A stretch of DNA of 64,000 bases from Dillenia suffruticosa. Lineage: Eukaryota > Streptophyta > Magnoliopsida > Dilleniales > Dilleniaceae. How positions within the stretch are numbered: position 1 is the first letter of the stretch; each line of letters starts with the position of its first letter. A program made the position numbers and the translations under genes. Positions 9,722 through 22,802 of the stretch are shown piece by piece. The DNA is taken from assembly GCA_033439265.1 (NCBI GenBank), contig JAVTVX010000009.1, positions 12,737,109 through 12,801,108 of the forward strand, read 5' to 3'. A model generated the notes under the pieces. The model was not told the origin of the DNA. It searched no databases and saw only the letters and a list, made by a program, of their open reading frames with translations.

Positions 9722-10271
9722 ATTGTTCATTATTAATAAAATCCTTAACAATTTTTTTTAATTAATGGAAACTTCAAGTCAGAAAATTTCCAGAAAACAA
9801 AAATAACAAATTTAAAATATAAAACAGCACACAAAGAAACATTAAAACATAAAAATATTCTATTCTTTTTATTATGTGGAATATATTATCCATTTTTTCA
9901 ACATTTCTTTTATTCATAGTAATTTTCTTGGTAAATTTGATTATTATTTTTATTTTATCACTAAAAATAAGATAGTTATAATTTTATTAAAAAATAAAAA
10001 TAAGTTTATTGCCATTTTTATTATAATATTAATTAATAAATGAGAAAAACATAAAAAATCATATAGATAAAAACAGATATAATGTGAATGAGAGAAATCG
10101 ATTGTAGTTGGAGTTTAAAATTTATATTATATGTGATTTTCGTTATCCAGTGTCAAATTTATAAATACACACCTAATTAAAGTTTATTTTAATTGCCATC
10201 TTATTTTGTTTCCAACAATATATTAATTACATTTTGCCTCTTCGTCACCATATTAAATTTTTATTAATGTT
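9722..10271. other. AT-rich spacer, no gene seen
   Basis: Strongly AT-rich DNA between the solo LTR and element B. It continues on the far side of element B at 19217, as shown by the AATTA duplication. I see no coding or repeat structure. Confidence 0.6.
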
Positions 10272-10276
10272 AATTA

Positions 10277-13231
10277 TGTCACGCCCCGAACCGGGATCGC
10301 GAACAGCCGCCCGTTGTCCCTGGATGCCGGCTGTATTTTTACAGAAAATTGGACAGAACCTCCCCATAAATCGGAGGTTTCCCATGTACAATTTCATCTG
10401 TAAAAATAAACAATTGGCCATCCCGGCCTCTCCAAAATCAACAATATCCACAGCCAACATCCAGAACAACGCAAAGTTATAAAATTTATAACAGTCCTAG
10501 CAATAGACCTCTACTGTCATGCCCAACTAGAGCATAAGCAGCCGCCACACCGAGCGGACTTAAATTCTACGTATCTATAAAATAAATTCCCAAGTTATAT
10601 ATTTTCTTTAATATTTACAAATGCGTCAATGCAATGAAATAATCAATACGAAAGTTTCACGAATAAAAGTCCATAATTTATACAGTCATCCCAAACCAAT
10701 TATGTTATTTCAAAATCATATATAATACGCACATATCAGAAAGTAAGATATGCATCAAATATTCACATCAATGTCATAAAGAACCGGCCAATGAAATATT
10801 CCCGGCAATGGTCTACCTCGACCAAGGACGGCGCATTGGGGGTTTTTCCAAATGCAAGTATTAAAGAATGGCTCTCTGCCCCAATGTTTGCCACAGACTA
10901 CCCCAACTAGCCTGTAAATAATAATAATGTACATATAACTAGTCGGCCGTGTATGGTGCCCCCGCCTGGTGCTAGACGGAGCCGTACTCAACGTTCTCTC
11001 CGATGAGGGTCAACTTGGGGCACCCATACACACGACGATCTAGCGGATACCTCCGACCGAAGCGTATCCGGGCACAAGGGGTGCCTCTACCATATGTCTT
11101 TCGTAACTACGGATCACAATATCATATCGGCTGGGCACGTAGCCCCATGCATCCCATCACCAGTCGGCCGGGCATATAGCCCCATGCATAATATCATAAC
11201 GTCGGCCGGGCATACAGCCCAATGCATAATATCATAAAGTCGGCCGGGCATACAGCCCAAAACATAATATCATAAAGTCGGCCGGGCATACAAACCAAAT
11301 GTGTAAATAAATCCATTTAAAACCATGTGCCAATGCAGTGGAAGTACTAAAACATATCAATATGTCGAAAATGTGGCACAATATACGTTTATCAAAACTC
11401 ATGGATGCATATCAATAAAGTCAGCAATTTAGACACTCCAAAGGTCACAAAACATTTCATCAAATATTGGAAAGGTCTAACAATCATACATTTGCAGAAA
11501 CATGTCATTTAAAAGTATTTTTTTTGAAACATGGTTTTCAATCAATAGCGAATGTCAAAATCCCACTCACCGTTCTAGGGAGGGTTGTCACTCCCTATTT
11601 TCGAAACCAATCAGATCTGATCTGCTTCCTCGAGTCTCCAAAAAGATCAATCTAATCAGATCATCAAAATTGAATATCATTTTCTCAAGCATCTTTAGGC
11701 TTTATCCGAAAGATATGAAATGTACAATATCTTCCACTTTACTGCTTATTTCAATCCAACTCTACAACCCAGATACTTTTATGCATATTCCAAAGTTTAA
11801 CTATAAAGAAACTATTCGAATTCACTCGATATGATTTTGTGATTCTATAATACACTTCTTTCGTATCAGATCATTTAATTCGTATCACATTCTATACTTA
11901 ACTTTCAAAATCACAATAATCATCTCATAATTTGTATTCTATTCACATTCCACTTACACTCTAAACATATACAGAACATTTCATCTTAGATTCAATTCTA
12001 GATTCATCCAATGTATTAGTTAGAGCCGAAATCTCCTCACCTAGGGTTTTCTCGAAGCGCCGAGTCTCGTCCGAAAGTCGCTTCGGTCACTCCAAAGTCT
12101 GTAGGGTTTCCTATCAAAACAAGGTTTATTTGTTAGATCTAAACACATAGATCCGAAGCAAAACCCTAAGTCATTTACCTACGTGGAGGTTCGTGGGCTG
12201 TCACGAGTTCACGGGCCGTCACGGGCCGTCGCGGGCTCGTGGGCTATAGTTAGCGGGCTCACTGGTCTGCGGGCCAGTGGGCTGACGGGCTAGCGGGCCA
12301 GCGGGCCAGCGGGCCGGCGGGCCGATGGGCTGAACTGGGCTACGGGCCGTACTGGACTTGCGGGCTTGGACGGGCTATCGGGCCTGGTGGCCCCGTGGGC
12401 TTGCTGCTGATGGGCCTGCAGGCTGGCGGGCTCGCGGGCCGACAGTGGCTCGCGGGCCGCAGTGGCTCGCGGGCTGGTGCTCGCCCGTGCGCTGGTGCAC
12501 TGTGCTCGTGCGCCGGCTCGCCCGTGCTCGTGCACTGCTGCGCATTGGGCCACGCGCCCGTGCACGCTCGGGCGCTGGGCCGTGCGCCCGTGCACGCTGG
12601 CCTCGTGCACTCATGCGCTCGTGCGCTGGGCCGCACGCGCTCGTGCGCTGGGCCGCGCGCGCTCGTGCGCTCGTGCTCTGGGCCGCGCGCGGTCGTGCGC
12701 TGGCTCGCTCTCGCGCGCTAGTGCGCTGAGGCGCGCTGGTGCACGCCCGTGCACTGATGCACGCCTGTGCGCTGTGCGCTGTGCTGCTGTGCACTCGGTG
12801 GCTCGATCGCGCGAGGAGGCAGCAATCGCACGCTGTGGTGTGCGATGGTGCTCGATCGTGGCTCGCGGCGGTGTGCGGCGAGGCGGAGAGAGAGCGTTCG
12901 TGGGTTATAGCGATGAGAGATCGCGGGAGATCACGGGGAAATGAGCCGCAGGAGAAAGAAGAAAACGCAGAAGAAGAAGAAGGAGAAGAAGAAGAAGGAG
13001 AAGGGGAAGGAGAAGAAGATGCCGGCGGAGCTTGCGGGGAAGAGCAGTGCCGCGGTGGATAAGGAGGCGAAGGGTCGGCGGGGAGAGGGAGAGAGAGAGA
13101 GAGAGAGAGAGAGAAACGAATTAGGGCTTTAGCCCTAATTCAATTGGGGGAGGGCCAAAACGCTGCGTTTTGGCTCTCCCTTTTTTTTATTTTTTTATTA
13201 TTTTTTTTTATTTTTTAAGCTTGATGTTACA
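10277..13231 (-). repeat. 3' LTR of element B (2,955 bp)
   Basis: On the + strand it starts TGTCACGCCCC and ends GATGTTACA. Against its partner it lacks about 270 bp at position 10692 (equivalent to about 16304-16570); the junction lies at a shared CAAA, suggesting deletion by microhomology. It carries five 38-bp units (about 11127-11297), the GC-rich block (about 12180-12960), a GA tract (13089-13114) and the twin hairpins (13118-13180). Confidence 0.92.
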
Positions 13232-13485
13232 TTTTCTAACCCCATAAAAATAAGTTTCGTTCTCGAAACTACAAGAAAGTAATACGCTGAACTAGTGGGG
13301 GATACTGTCTCTTAAGTCTCTTAATAGTCTCTTCGGGCTCTCAGGTCTCATCCTTGACCTAATCACTCCTCCCCAAAACTCTGACCAATGAAAGTTCTTT
13401 GCTCCGCAGCTTTCTGACCTATCCATCTAGAGTAGCTACGTGCTGAGTTGAAACACTTAGATCCTCTCTGTCTGGCCGTCCCTCG
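13232..13485 (-). other. Non-coding 3' internal tail of element B with purine-rich segment
   Basis: Between the end of the pol remnant and the 3' LTR. On the minus strand it ends with the purine-rich segment ending TTATTTTTATGGGGTTAGAAAA just before TGTAACATC, the expected place for plus-strand priming. Element A has the same tail, minus a segment of about 33 bp lost between two GGTCAG repeats. Confidence 0.7.
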
Positions 13486-14390
13486 TCAGACGTTTGAGCT
13501 CTTGAAAGCTCGTCTCATAACGATCGTCCCACAAGAACTTGACGCCCTTCGTATCAATCTGGTAAGTATAGCGGCGATCCGGGAAAATCCTTTTATGAAT
13601 CGCCGATAACACCCCGCAAGACCAAGGAAACTTCGCACCTCGGTCGCTGTCTGTGGTGTTGGTGTGTTGGTAAGCCCAAATGGCATGACAACGAACTCGT
13701 AATATCCATATTGATTGCGGAATAGAATATAAGAGTAATCCCTAGAGTCAGACTAATCTCAAAATTGAATTTCCGAATCAATGATAATTAGGGTGGCTCC
13801 TCGGGAAATACTTCAGGAAACTTTTGTACCACCAGACTCTCATCAAGTCTCGGATTCTGTATGGTGGTATTGATCATATGTGTCAGATCTGTCATACCTC
13901 CTTGACGTATTATACGTCTGGCTTTCCTCACAAATACAATACCACGGGGTAACACCCGTCTCTCACTCGCAAACGTCAGTGGTGGCCCTTCAGGCCTCCA
14001 AAAATCATCTTTCTTGATAAAACAGTCTAAGGAAACTCTATAAATATACAATTAATCTATCTCTAAAATGGCATCGAAACCTATCATATCCAGTGGGATC
14101 AGATTTGCTCTCAGCACTATCCCACCTGCCATGACATCATACTCTCTATATACGAATTCTCTAACCAACTGCTCACCAAGAGGAGCGACAACTAATAGCT
14201 CCTCATCAAGTAACGATAACAGCCAATCCGACTGTTGAGCGAAAGAAACTCTCACATAGAAATTGTTCGACCTTGTGCCAACAAGAACACAAACATTTAC
14301 TCCATGTATTTCCATATCACCAAGATTCAAATAAAATAAATTAAAATAAAAAGAATTTACTAAGAGTACGAAAATAATAAGGATATACAC
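13486..14390 (-). pseudogene. pol: pol remnant: protease, linker, truncated RT
   Basis: Minus strand. A protease-like stretch (14390-14052) keeps the family pattern around LLDEELLVVAPLGEQLV and IPLDMIGFDAILEID, but the catalytic Asp-Thr-Gly is changed (VGTRSNN where relatives have DTGSN). The linker (14051-13788) keeps ERRVLPRGIVFVRKARR and ends FPEVFPEEPP. The RT piece reads [12 protein letters not shown] and then jumps to [18 protein letters not shown], so the region with the catalytic YxDD aspartates is deleted. After the SFQELK-like stretch the sequence switches at about 13485 to the non-pol tail, at the boundary also seen in element A. Confidence 0.8.
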
Positions 14391-14490
14391 CTGTATATCA
14401 AAATAGTTAAGCTTCTAGTAGTGTAACAGTCATGTCCGTACATATCATCACAAAATATATGATTTCAAAAGAAATAGTGCATAAGGACCT

Positions 14491-15552
14491 CTAAACGGAA
14501 GGATCCGCAGGAGGATTATCCATGATCATATCTGGGTTCGCCAGAGCGTCCTCCTGAGTCATCACATACACAAGGGCTTGCACCCTCAACTACTCTCGTG
14601 AAAACCTAATACTATATTGCTCCCGGCTGCAGTCCGTGGAGCAGTGTCACTAGGATGCGCAGGTGTTCCCTGCTGTCCTACATGTGGTGTATTCTGATGA
14701 CTCGAAACCACTAACCTCCAAGTCATAGATCAGGGCATAAACTCCTGATATGCCTCGGCTTGTCATAGTGGAAGCATGTAATAAGTGCTCTACATATTTA
14801 TTCGAGCGTGGTGCTTGCCACATATGCGGTAAAGAAAAGGTCGCTGAGCAGTAGCCTAGCTCATGGCACTAGGACTGGTGATATAACCACCGGAGATATG
14901 GTCCCGCTAAAACTCCGTGAAATATCTGCGGTCGAATTCCATTAGGAATCGCTTTGCCGCAATGGCTTATAGCCTCATCGCAAATAGCCTCCCAACAAGT
15001 GAGGGCTTTTATCGAATAGTCTCTCAATAACTCGTAGACTATACTCCTCGCGTAAGCCTAGATCTATCAAGATCCGTCGGGTTCAGTTGACTCAGTGCTG
15101 TGCTACAGTAGCATCACCAAGTCCAAAAATCTGTGCATCCCAACTGTCGAGCTACCGTGACTAGCTGGGTCAACTCGGGGATGCACCTAAGTATGGCGCA
15201 ATTATTATAACTCAGATTCGAAACTGTAAGAAGAATGGCCACCGATGGACGATTTGGTGTCACTTGAGTAAGAACTACTGTAGAAGAAATAAGTGCAGCC
15301 GTAGATATCGGCCTTGCGTGATGGGGTGACATCTGGACCCCATGCGTCGTGTACCACTTGTACTCTTACCCGAAAATATCAAGAGTAAATGGTGGAGACG
15401 TTGGTATAATAGCCGACTGAGAAGGTGCTGGAGAAAACACACACAGAGGATGTATTCTTCGGCACCGAAAAGGGCGCCAGAAATGAGGAAGTATCCTCGC
15501 TCTCTTTAAGTAAATCAGGGAGTACATATCTAGCGCTCCATGTACTCGTCAT
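14491..15552 (-). pseudogene. gag: gag remnant of element B
   Basis: Minus strand, from an ATG at 15552 in the context GAACC-ATG to a TAG at 14491-14493. It is homologous to the element A Gag: PELTQLVTVARQLGCTDF and MEFDRRYFTEF are recognisable, separated by stops. A segment of the capsid/linker region is missing, and the zinc-knuckle region is degenerate. The C-terminal tail aligns with the intron-located tail of element A's Gag, ending at the equivalent stop, but the donor GT has become AT. The protease-side acceptor also reads TG instead of AG. Confidence 0.75.
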
Positions 15553-15868
15553 GGTTCCGCAATATAAGAATTCTCATTAGGCATTGTTTAAGGATTAGGG
15601 TTAATACAACTAACCCCCTAAAATGAATGAAATCATCAATTTAAGAACCATCTCCATTGGTTCCTTCTTTGAAAATGAAGAAATGCTAGGTTAGATAAGA
15701 ATTAGTATCTAACCCCCTAAAATAGATAAGCTCATATGTCGAAGACCATATGCAGGGATATAAATGACTGTATGAAACTCTTAAACTCTTATGCATTGAG
15801 GACTTTTAAAATCAAGTTATTTGGGAATGTTTTCAAATCATTTTATAAAACATAGCTCTAAACCAAGA

Positions 15869-15880
15869 GCTCTGATACCA
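15869..15880 (-). promoter_or_regulatory. Primer-binding site, initiator-Met tRNA
   Basis: The minus strand reads TGGTATCAGAGC seven bases inside the 5' LTR end. This complements the 3' end of plant initiator tRNA-Met, the usual primer of chromoviruses. Confidence 0.93.
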
Positions 15881-15887
15881 ACCGAAC

Positions 15888-18800
15888 TGTTACGCCCCGA
15901 ATCGGGATCGTGAACAGCCGCCCGTTGTCCCTCGATGCCGGCTGTATTTTTACAGAAAATCGGACAGAACCTCCCCATAAATCGGAGGTTTCCCATGTAC
16001 AATTTCACCTGTAAAAATAAACAATTGGCCATCCCGGCCTTTCCAAAATCAACAATATCCACAGCCAACATCCAGAACAACGCAAGGCTATAAAATTTCT
16101 AACAGTCCTAGCAACAGACCTCTACTGTCATGCCCAACTAGAGCATAAGCAGCCGCCACACCGAGCGGACTTAAATTCTACGCATATATAAAATAAATTC
16201 CCAAGTTATATTTTTTTTTAATATTTACAAATGCCTCAATGCAATGAAATAATCAACACGAAAGTTTTACGAATAAAAGTCCATAATTTATACAGTCATC
16301 CCAAAAATTTAGATAAATGGAATGGTCAAACTAAAATCTCCAATACATAACAATATCACCAATCATCGTAGCGGAAGAGATGAAAAATATCCATACCCAA
16401 GCCCAGTGGTATCTCCTCGATCCAACACTAATCCCGTGGGAAAGAAAGTGAGGGGTGAGTATCTATGGGAGGATACTCAGTAAGTGAGGGGATTGACATC
16501 ATACTATCAATATCGAGGTGAATTTGGAGTGTCAAAGCATAAGATAAGAAAATATCCACAGTGTGCAAACTGATCATGTTATTTCAAAATCATATATAAT
16601 ACGCACATATCAGAAAGCAAGATATGTATCCAATATTCATATCAATGTCATGAAGAACCGGCCAATGAAATATTCCCGGCAATGGTCTACCTCGACCAAG
16701 GACGGCGCATTGGGGGTTTTTCCATATGCAAGTATTAAAGAATGGCTCTCTACCCCAATGTTGGCCACAGACTACCCCAACTAGCCTGTAAATAATAATA
16801 ATGTACATATAACTAGTCGGCCGTGTATGGTGCCCCCGCCTGGTACTAGACGGAGCCGTACTCAACGTCCTCTCCGATTAGGGTCAACCTGGGGCACCCA
16901 TACACACGACGATCTAGCGGATACCTCCGGCCGAAGCGTATCCGGGCACAAGGGGTGCCTCTACCAGATGTCCTTCGTAGCTACGGATCACAATATCATA
17001 TCGACCGGGCACGTAGCCCCATGCATCCCATCACCAGTCGGCCGGGCATATAGCCCCATGCATAATATCATAACGTCGGCCGGGCATACAGCCCAATGCA
17101 TAATATCATAAAGTCGGTCGGACATACAGCCCAAAACATAATATCATAAAGTCGGCCGGGCATATAGCCCAAAACATAATATCATAAAGTCGGCCGGGCA
17201 TACAACCCAAATGTGTAAGTAAATCCATTTAAAACCATGTGCCAATGCAGTGGAAGCACTAAAACATATCAATATGTCGAAAATGTGGCACAATATACGT
17301 TTATCAAAACTCATGGATGCATATCAATAAAGTCAGCAATTTAGACACTCCAAAGGTCACAAAACATTTCATCAAATATTGGAAAGGTCTAAAAATCATA
17401 CATTTGCAGAAACATGTCATTTTAAAGTATTTTTTTTGAAACATGGTTTTCAATCAATAGCGAATGTTAAAATCCCACTCACCGTTCTAGGGAGGGTGGT
17501 CACTCCCTATTTTCGAAACCAATCAGATCTGATCTGCTTCCTCGAGTCTCCTAAAAGATCAACCTAATCAGATCATCAAAATTGAATATCATTTTCTCAA
17601 GCATCTTTAGGCTTTATCCGAAAGATATGAAATATACAATATCTTCCACTTTACTGCTCATTTCAATCCAACCCTACAACCTAGATACTTTTATGCATAT
17701 TCCAAAGTTTAACTCTAAAGAAACTATTCGAATTCACTCGACATGATTTTGTGATTCTATAATACGCTTCTTTCGTATCAGATCATTTAATTCGTGTCAC
17801 ATTCTATACTTAACTTTCAAAATTACAATAATCATCTCATAATTTGTATTCTATTCACATTCCACTTACACTCTAAACATATACAGAACATTTCATCTTA
17901 GATTCAATCCTACATTCATCCAAAGTATCAGTTAGAGCCGAAATCTCCTCACCTAGGGTTTTCTTGAAGCGCCGAGTCTTGTTCGAAAGTCGCTTCGTTC
18001 ACTCCAAAGTTTGTAGGGTTTCCTATCAAAACAAGATTTATTTGTTAGATCTAAACACATAGATCCGAAGCAAAACCCTAAGTCATTTACCTACGTGGAG
18101 GTTCGTGGGTTGTCACGAGTTCACGGGCCGTCACGGGCCGTTGCGGGCTCGTAGGCTATAGCTAGCGGGCTCGTTGGTCTGCGGGCCAGTGGGCTGACGG
18201 GCTAGCGGGCCGGCGGGCCGGCGGGCCGATGGGCTGAACTGGGCTACGGGCCGTACTGGACTTGCGGGCTTGGATGGGCTATCGGGCCTGGTGGGCCTGT
18301 GGGCTTGTTGCTGATGGGCCTGCGGCTGATGGGCCTGCAGGTTGGCGGGCTTGCGGGCCGACAGTGGCTCGCGGGCCGCAGTGGCTCGCGGGCTGGTGCT
18401 CGCCCGTGCGTTGGTGCGCTGTGCTCGTGCGTGCTCGTGCGCCGGCTCACCCGCGCTCGTGCGTTGCTGCGCACTGGGCCGCGCGCCCGTGCACGCTCGT
18501 GCGCTGGGCCGTGAGCCCGTGCACGCTGGCCGCGTGCGCTCGTGCGCTCGTGCGCTCGTGCCCTCGTGCACTGGGCCTCGCGCGCTCGTGCGCTGGGCCG
18601 CGCGCGCTCGTGCGCTCGTGCGCTAGTGCGCTGGGCCGCGCGCGCTCGTGCGCTGGCTCGCGCTCGCGTGCTAGTGCGCTGAGGCGCGCTGGTGCACGCC
18701 CGTGCACTGATGCACGCCTGTGCGCTGTGCTGCTGCTCACTCGGTGGCTCAATCGCGCGAGGAGGCAGCAATCGCACGCTGTGCCGTGCGGTGGTGCTTG

Positions 18801-19031
18801 ATCGTGGCTGGCGGCGGTGTGCGGCGAGGCGGAGAGAGAGCGTTCGTGGGTTATAGCGATGAGAGATCGCGGGAGATCGCGGGGAAATAAGCCACGGGAG
18901 AAAGAAGAAAAAGCAGAAGAAGAAGAAGGAGAAGAAGAAGAAGGAGAAGGAGAAGGAGAAGAAGATGCCGGCGGAGCTTGCGGGGAAGAGCAGCGCCGTG
19001 GTGGGGGAGGGAGGCGAAGTGTCGGCGGAGA

Positions 19032-19094
<63 letters not shown>

Positions 19095-19211
19095 GAATTA
19101 GGGCTTTAGCCCTAATTCAATTGGGGGAGGGCCAAAACGCTGCGTTTTGGCTCTCCCTCGTTTTTTTTTTTTATTTTATTTTATTTTTATTTTTTTAAGC
19201 TTGGTGTTACA
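15888..19211 (-). repeat. 5' LTR of element B (3,324 bp)
   Basis: On the + strand it starts TGTTACGCCCC and ends TTGGTGTTACA. It carries the full segment deleted from its partner, six 38-bp units (about 17001-17212), the CpG-rich block (about 18090-18890), a long GA microsatellite (about 19031-19091) and the twin hairpins (19094-19158). On the minus strand a GTGAGTGGG donor-like site lies at about 17474-17482. Confidence 0.92.
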
Positions 19212-19216
19212 AATTA

Positions 19217-21733
19217 CATTAACTAAGTTTGACTTACATAAAATTTTTATTCATTTGTGATAAGTCCAAGGTTACTAAGTTCAAGATCATTCAACGTGCT
19301 CAATTTGCAACTTTTAGCGACCACAAAATTAGTCGTCACCAAATTTGATCATTCATGTTACTCAAATTGACGGATTTTTTTCCCATCATGCCATTTAGTG
19401 ACCACTTGGTGACCACAAAAATAGTCGTCACCAAATTTGATCATTCATGTTACTCAAATTGGCAGATTTTTTTCCCGCCATTCCATTTAGTGACCACTTG
19501 GTGATAATAGAAACAGTTGTCACCAAATCCAGTCCCCAATGGTGCTCAAATTTGCGGACTTTTTTTTCCCACCATGCCATTTAGTGACTGCTTGGTGACC
19601 ATTTTTTCATACTCGACACTAAAAACAACATGGTGACCAAAATTTAGTTAGAATTTTTTTTTGGTGTCCAAAGGCTACTATTAGTAACTAGAATTTTGGT
19701 CGTCACAAAATTTTTTGTCACTAAAGACCAATTTTTTTAATTCAATATTTAAGCAAATATTTTTTATCCATCACATTCATCAACAATACATTCCTTTCTT
19801 TTGTTATTCATCATTAAAGTCTTCAACAGGAGTAGGTTGAGATTTTCATTCATTGTTGAAACAATTGTTTGTTGTAAAAAAGTAAAAGAAAAAAAAGAGA
19901 AAGAACATTTGAAATACGCTTTACATTCATAAACAATATTTCAAAAAAAAAAGAAAAATGAGAATATAAAAAAAGGAAAAAAGGAAAAAAGAAAAAGGAT
20001 TATTAAGGAAAAAAGGGATAAAAAGCATTTATTAGTAATGTACCGAAATCATAAAAATGGAAAGTGTGTTTTTATCATCTGTTTCATCCATATTTTCATT
20101 CACCTTGCTTAAAATTTTGTATTGTATTCCCTAATATTTTTGAATCCATACTCTCTATTTTTTTTTTTTTTTGGTTCTAAACCTTCACCCCTTTAGCCTA
20201 TTACCCATCAGTGGATAGATCGGTGGTTTGAAATATAGGCATATGAAACACATAAAAATTTTGATTTTGAAACTTTTTTTTTTGTTACACAAGAACTCAT
20301 ACATTGGATTTCAGGGTTAGAAGAAGGGATAATGATCACCAGACTGTTCTCTTGGGGACTAATTTTGAAACTTCACTCTCTTGTTTAAAATCTAATTTTA
20401 AACTTTTGGTGGTGCTATGGTGTTATCTCTAATTTGTGTTATAATTTTTTGCTTGAAAACAAATACTCATTCAAGTGCAGGGGAAGTTTGATAAATCCTA
20501 TTTATGTATTATATATTTTACATTACTTCTGGAACATTACATGTGTTTCAAGTGAAATTGAATACATTTCAGATTCAAATCAGAACAATATTGCTTTGAG
20601 GTTAAAATGGTGTGGAAATAAAGAAACAAACCCATATTCAAACCATTTTCAAGTCTAAAGCCCATCAAGATTAAGCTAATTGAAACCAGTGAAGAAAAAA
20701 CAGAGGAAGATTTGTTTAAACAGAACAAAGCACTAACAATGTAGGAATCCTATCCTATAAGCAATCAAAGACAAAAAGGACAAGAGTTTGTGTAGAACAA
20801 AGATTAACAGAGAGTTCGAGACAGATTGGCATGGAGAGAAAAAGAATTAGAGGTAGAATTGAATTAGCAAAAGAAGTTTATATAAAGAGAATATATGTAC
20901 AAAATGGAGACAGTCCTTCAGTGGTGACTGTGCCAGTGAAGAACGCACTTTCTTCCTGCCTTTCGATTTTTCTACTCCTAAATTTTTTTTTTATATTCTT
21001 TGTTATTCAATTTTAGAATCGTTGTGTGTTTTAGTCAGCTTCACTTATGCACTTCTATCGTTGCCTGTGTTCCATTCAACCTCTTGTTTTAGCCCATCAT
21101 AGTCATGTTTGTCTGTCGATTTCATTCAACCACAGCTTTGATTCAACTCTTCTTCAACTTCATTGTCATTTGATTCAATTTCATCACTCATCTTTATTGA
21201 TCAGTGTCATCTTATTCAATCACAACATTATATTCCCCGCCATCAATTTCGTTTTCATTATCCAACCACCATCTCAGACTCTCAATTTTAGTTATTATTG
21301 TTTGCCCTTGAGTTCTCGGCTATTCGCATCGGCTGCCACTGCTTTTGAGGTTTTTGTCTTTGATTTAATATCTGCTATCATCGATCGAGAACATTGAATC
21401 TGCCACATCTCTATCTACTATTTCTCTTTTGCGAACTCTAATTTTGATTTCAATTTCAATTTTGTGCCTCATTTGCTTTCATTAGTTTTTATTTTTCTTG
21501 CTTACACTACAATCTTATTTTACCGTTTGAATTCGATATCATTTTGAGTTTAATTTTTAGAATTTCTTTTGCAAATATTTTGCTTAGAACTTCTTCATCT
21601 TAGTTTGAATTTTAGAAAATAATACTAAAAAAATTTATTTTAGGTCTCATTAGAGTTTAAGGATTTTAGTATTAGGTTACTCTTTAGTATTTATTCTTGC
21701 TTATAATTTCGGGATCAATTAATCTTAGAGATT
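19217..21733. other. Unassigned AT-rich region
   Basis: No gene recognised. The left part holds a minisatellite (19310-19690); the remainder is T/A-rich with several short unsupported frames (for example 21047-21397). The TAT element begins at 21734. Confidence 0.5.
19310..19690 (+). repeat. About 90-bp tandem repeat, roughly four units
   Basis: Units run AGTGACCACTTGGTGACC, AGTCGTCACCAAATTTGATC, a T-run with CCC, then ATGCCATTT. Two units are nearly identical and the outer ones diverge. Within a unit GGTGACC and GTCACC can pair. Repeats of this sort occur near the ends of some plant DNA transposons, but no terminal repeats were identified. Confidence 0.7.
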
Positions 21734-22570
21734 TGTTGGAGCTGGTTTTGATTTCACAGATAACTATTCTGTTGACTTGAGAAAAACCAGTGTTGACGAG
21801 TCTTCTAGGCCTTCGTGGTTGAAGGGACATACACAAGACTATTGGAGGTAGCTCTGTCGGAGGAAGTTCCAACACTTTGATTAGAAAGAGTAGTAAGGAA
21901 AGATAGAAACAGACTAAGTAAAGCTGTATAATAGTCTTGTATTGGCCTTTTGTGTCAAGTGTAAAGTTATTGAACATACTTGGTTGGTCGCATGTGCTTA
22001 ATATATATAGTATGCATGGCATGTCTCATATGCAACTAGGGGTGTAGAAACCCTAGTTTTCTTGTGGACATATCACTGAGGATCTTTTGACATTATAGGG
22101 ATTGAAATTAAGGATCTTTAGGAGATTTAGAATCCTATTTATTAAGAGAAGTTTAAGTTGTCATGGATTTTTCCTACCTTATTGGGAGTGATTATAGTAG
22201 ATTCATGTGGGATTAAGGAAGGTTTGAACTTATTAAAGATTTTCTTCCTTATCAGATGATCACAACTTAAACTTGTTGTATAATGTGAATCACTTCTGTA
22301 GTAGCTGAGAGAGTAAGACCAAGAGAAGACGGGACCAAGAGGTCGGGAGGTTGAGTTAGAAAAGCATATCGAGAGAGGGTGGCCATGTGGTCAAGCCAGG
22401 TATGTGAAGTGAGAAGTGATTGAGAGGTCGAGTGGCTTAGAGGTATTCACCCGAGCGCATGCTTAACCGAGAGGTTCCTTGAATAGTCTATGGGCTTTAC
22501 ACTTATAGCCATAATGGGCTTGATAGTATCTGGGGTTCATGTTAATGGATCGTTAGACCATATACCATCA
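21734..22570 (-). repeat. 3' LTR of TAT element 1 (837 bp)
   Basis: Direct repeat of 42690-43490; shared blocks include AACTAGGG(G)TGTAGAAACC and the AGTAGCTGAGAGAGTAAGACC segment. On the minus strand it begins TGATGGTATATGG, preceded by the purine-rich AAGGGCAAA at 22571-22579, which fits a polypurine tract. Confidence 0.82.
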
Positions 22571-22802
22571 TTTGCCCTTATTCTTGATGTTATTTCAAAG
22601 AAGTGACATCAAGAGTAGAGTTAAAGTGATAGTAATTGAGAGCATTAAATGCGATACATATCGCTTTGTTTTGTGCGAATCTTCTCCAACACACCTTTTA
22701 TCATTTGGCTCATGATTGGTTATAAGTATTATGATACTTACTTTTCTGAGAGAGAGCAGTCCCAACAATCTTAGGGTTTTTGATATTCTTAAGGGAACTG
22801 AA

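Larger units (their letters stand above)
10277..19211 (-). mobile_element. Element B: full-length, decayed Tekay/Del-like retrotransposon, TSD AATTA
   Basis: Two LTRs in the same orientation (10277-13231 as 3' LTR, 15888-19211 as 5' LTR) flank a 2.66-kb internal region read on the minus strand. Perfect target duplications AATTA lie at 10272-10276 and 19212-19216. The initiator-Met primer-binding site is adjacent to the 5' LTR. Gag, protease and RT remnants run from right to left, and integrase and chromodomain are missing. The internal region is far shorter than the roughly 5 kb spanned by the gag-pol of Tekay element 3, so the element is non-autonomous and now dead. Confidence 0.93.

Noticed and set aside
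21047-21397. 116-codon frame as a possible host gene
   Set aside because: Low-complexity His/Ser/Phe-rich translation from a CATT-rich stretch, without domain or gene context.
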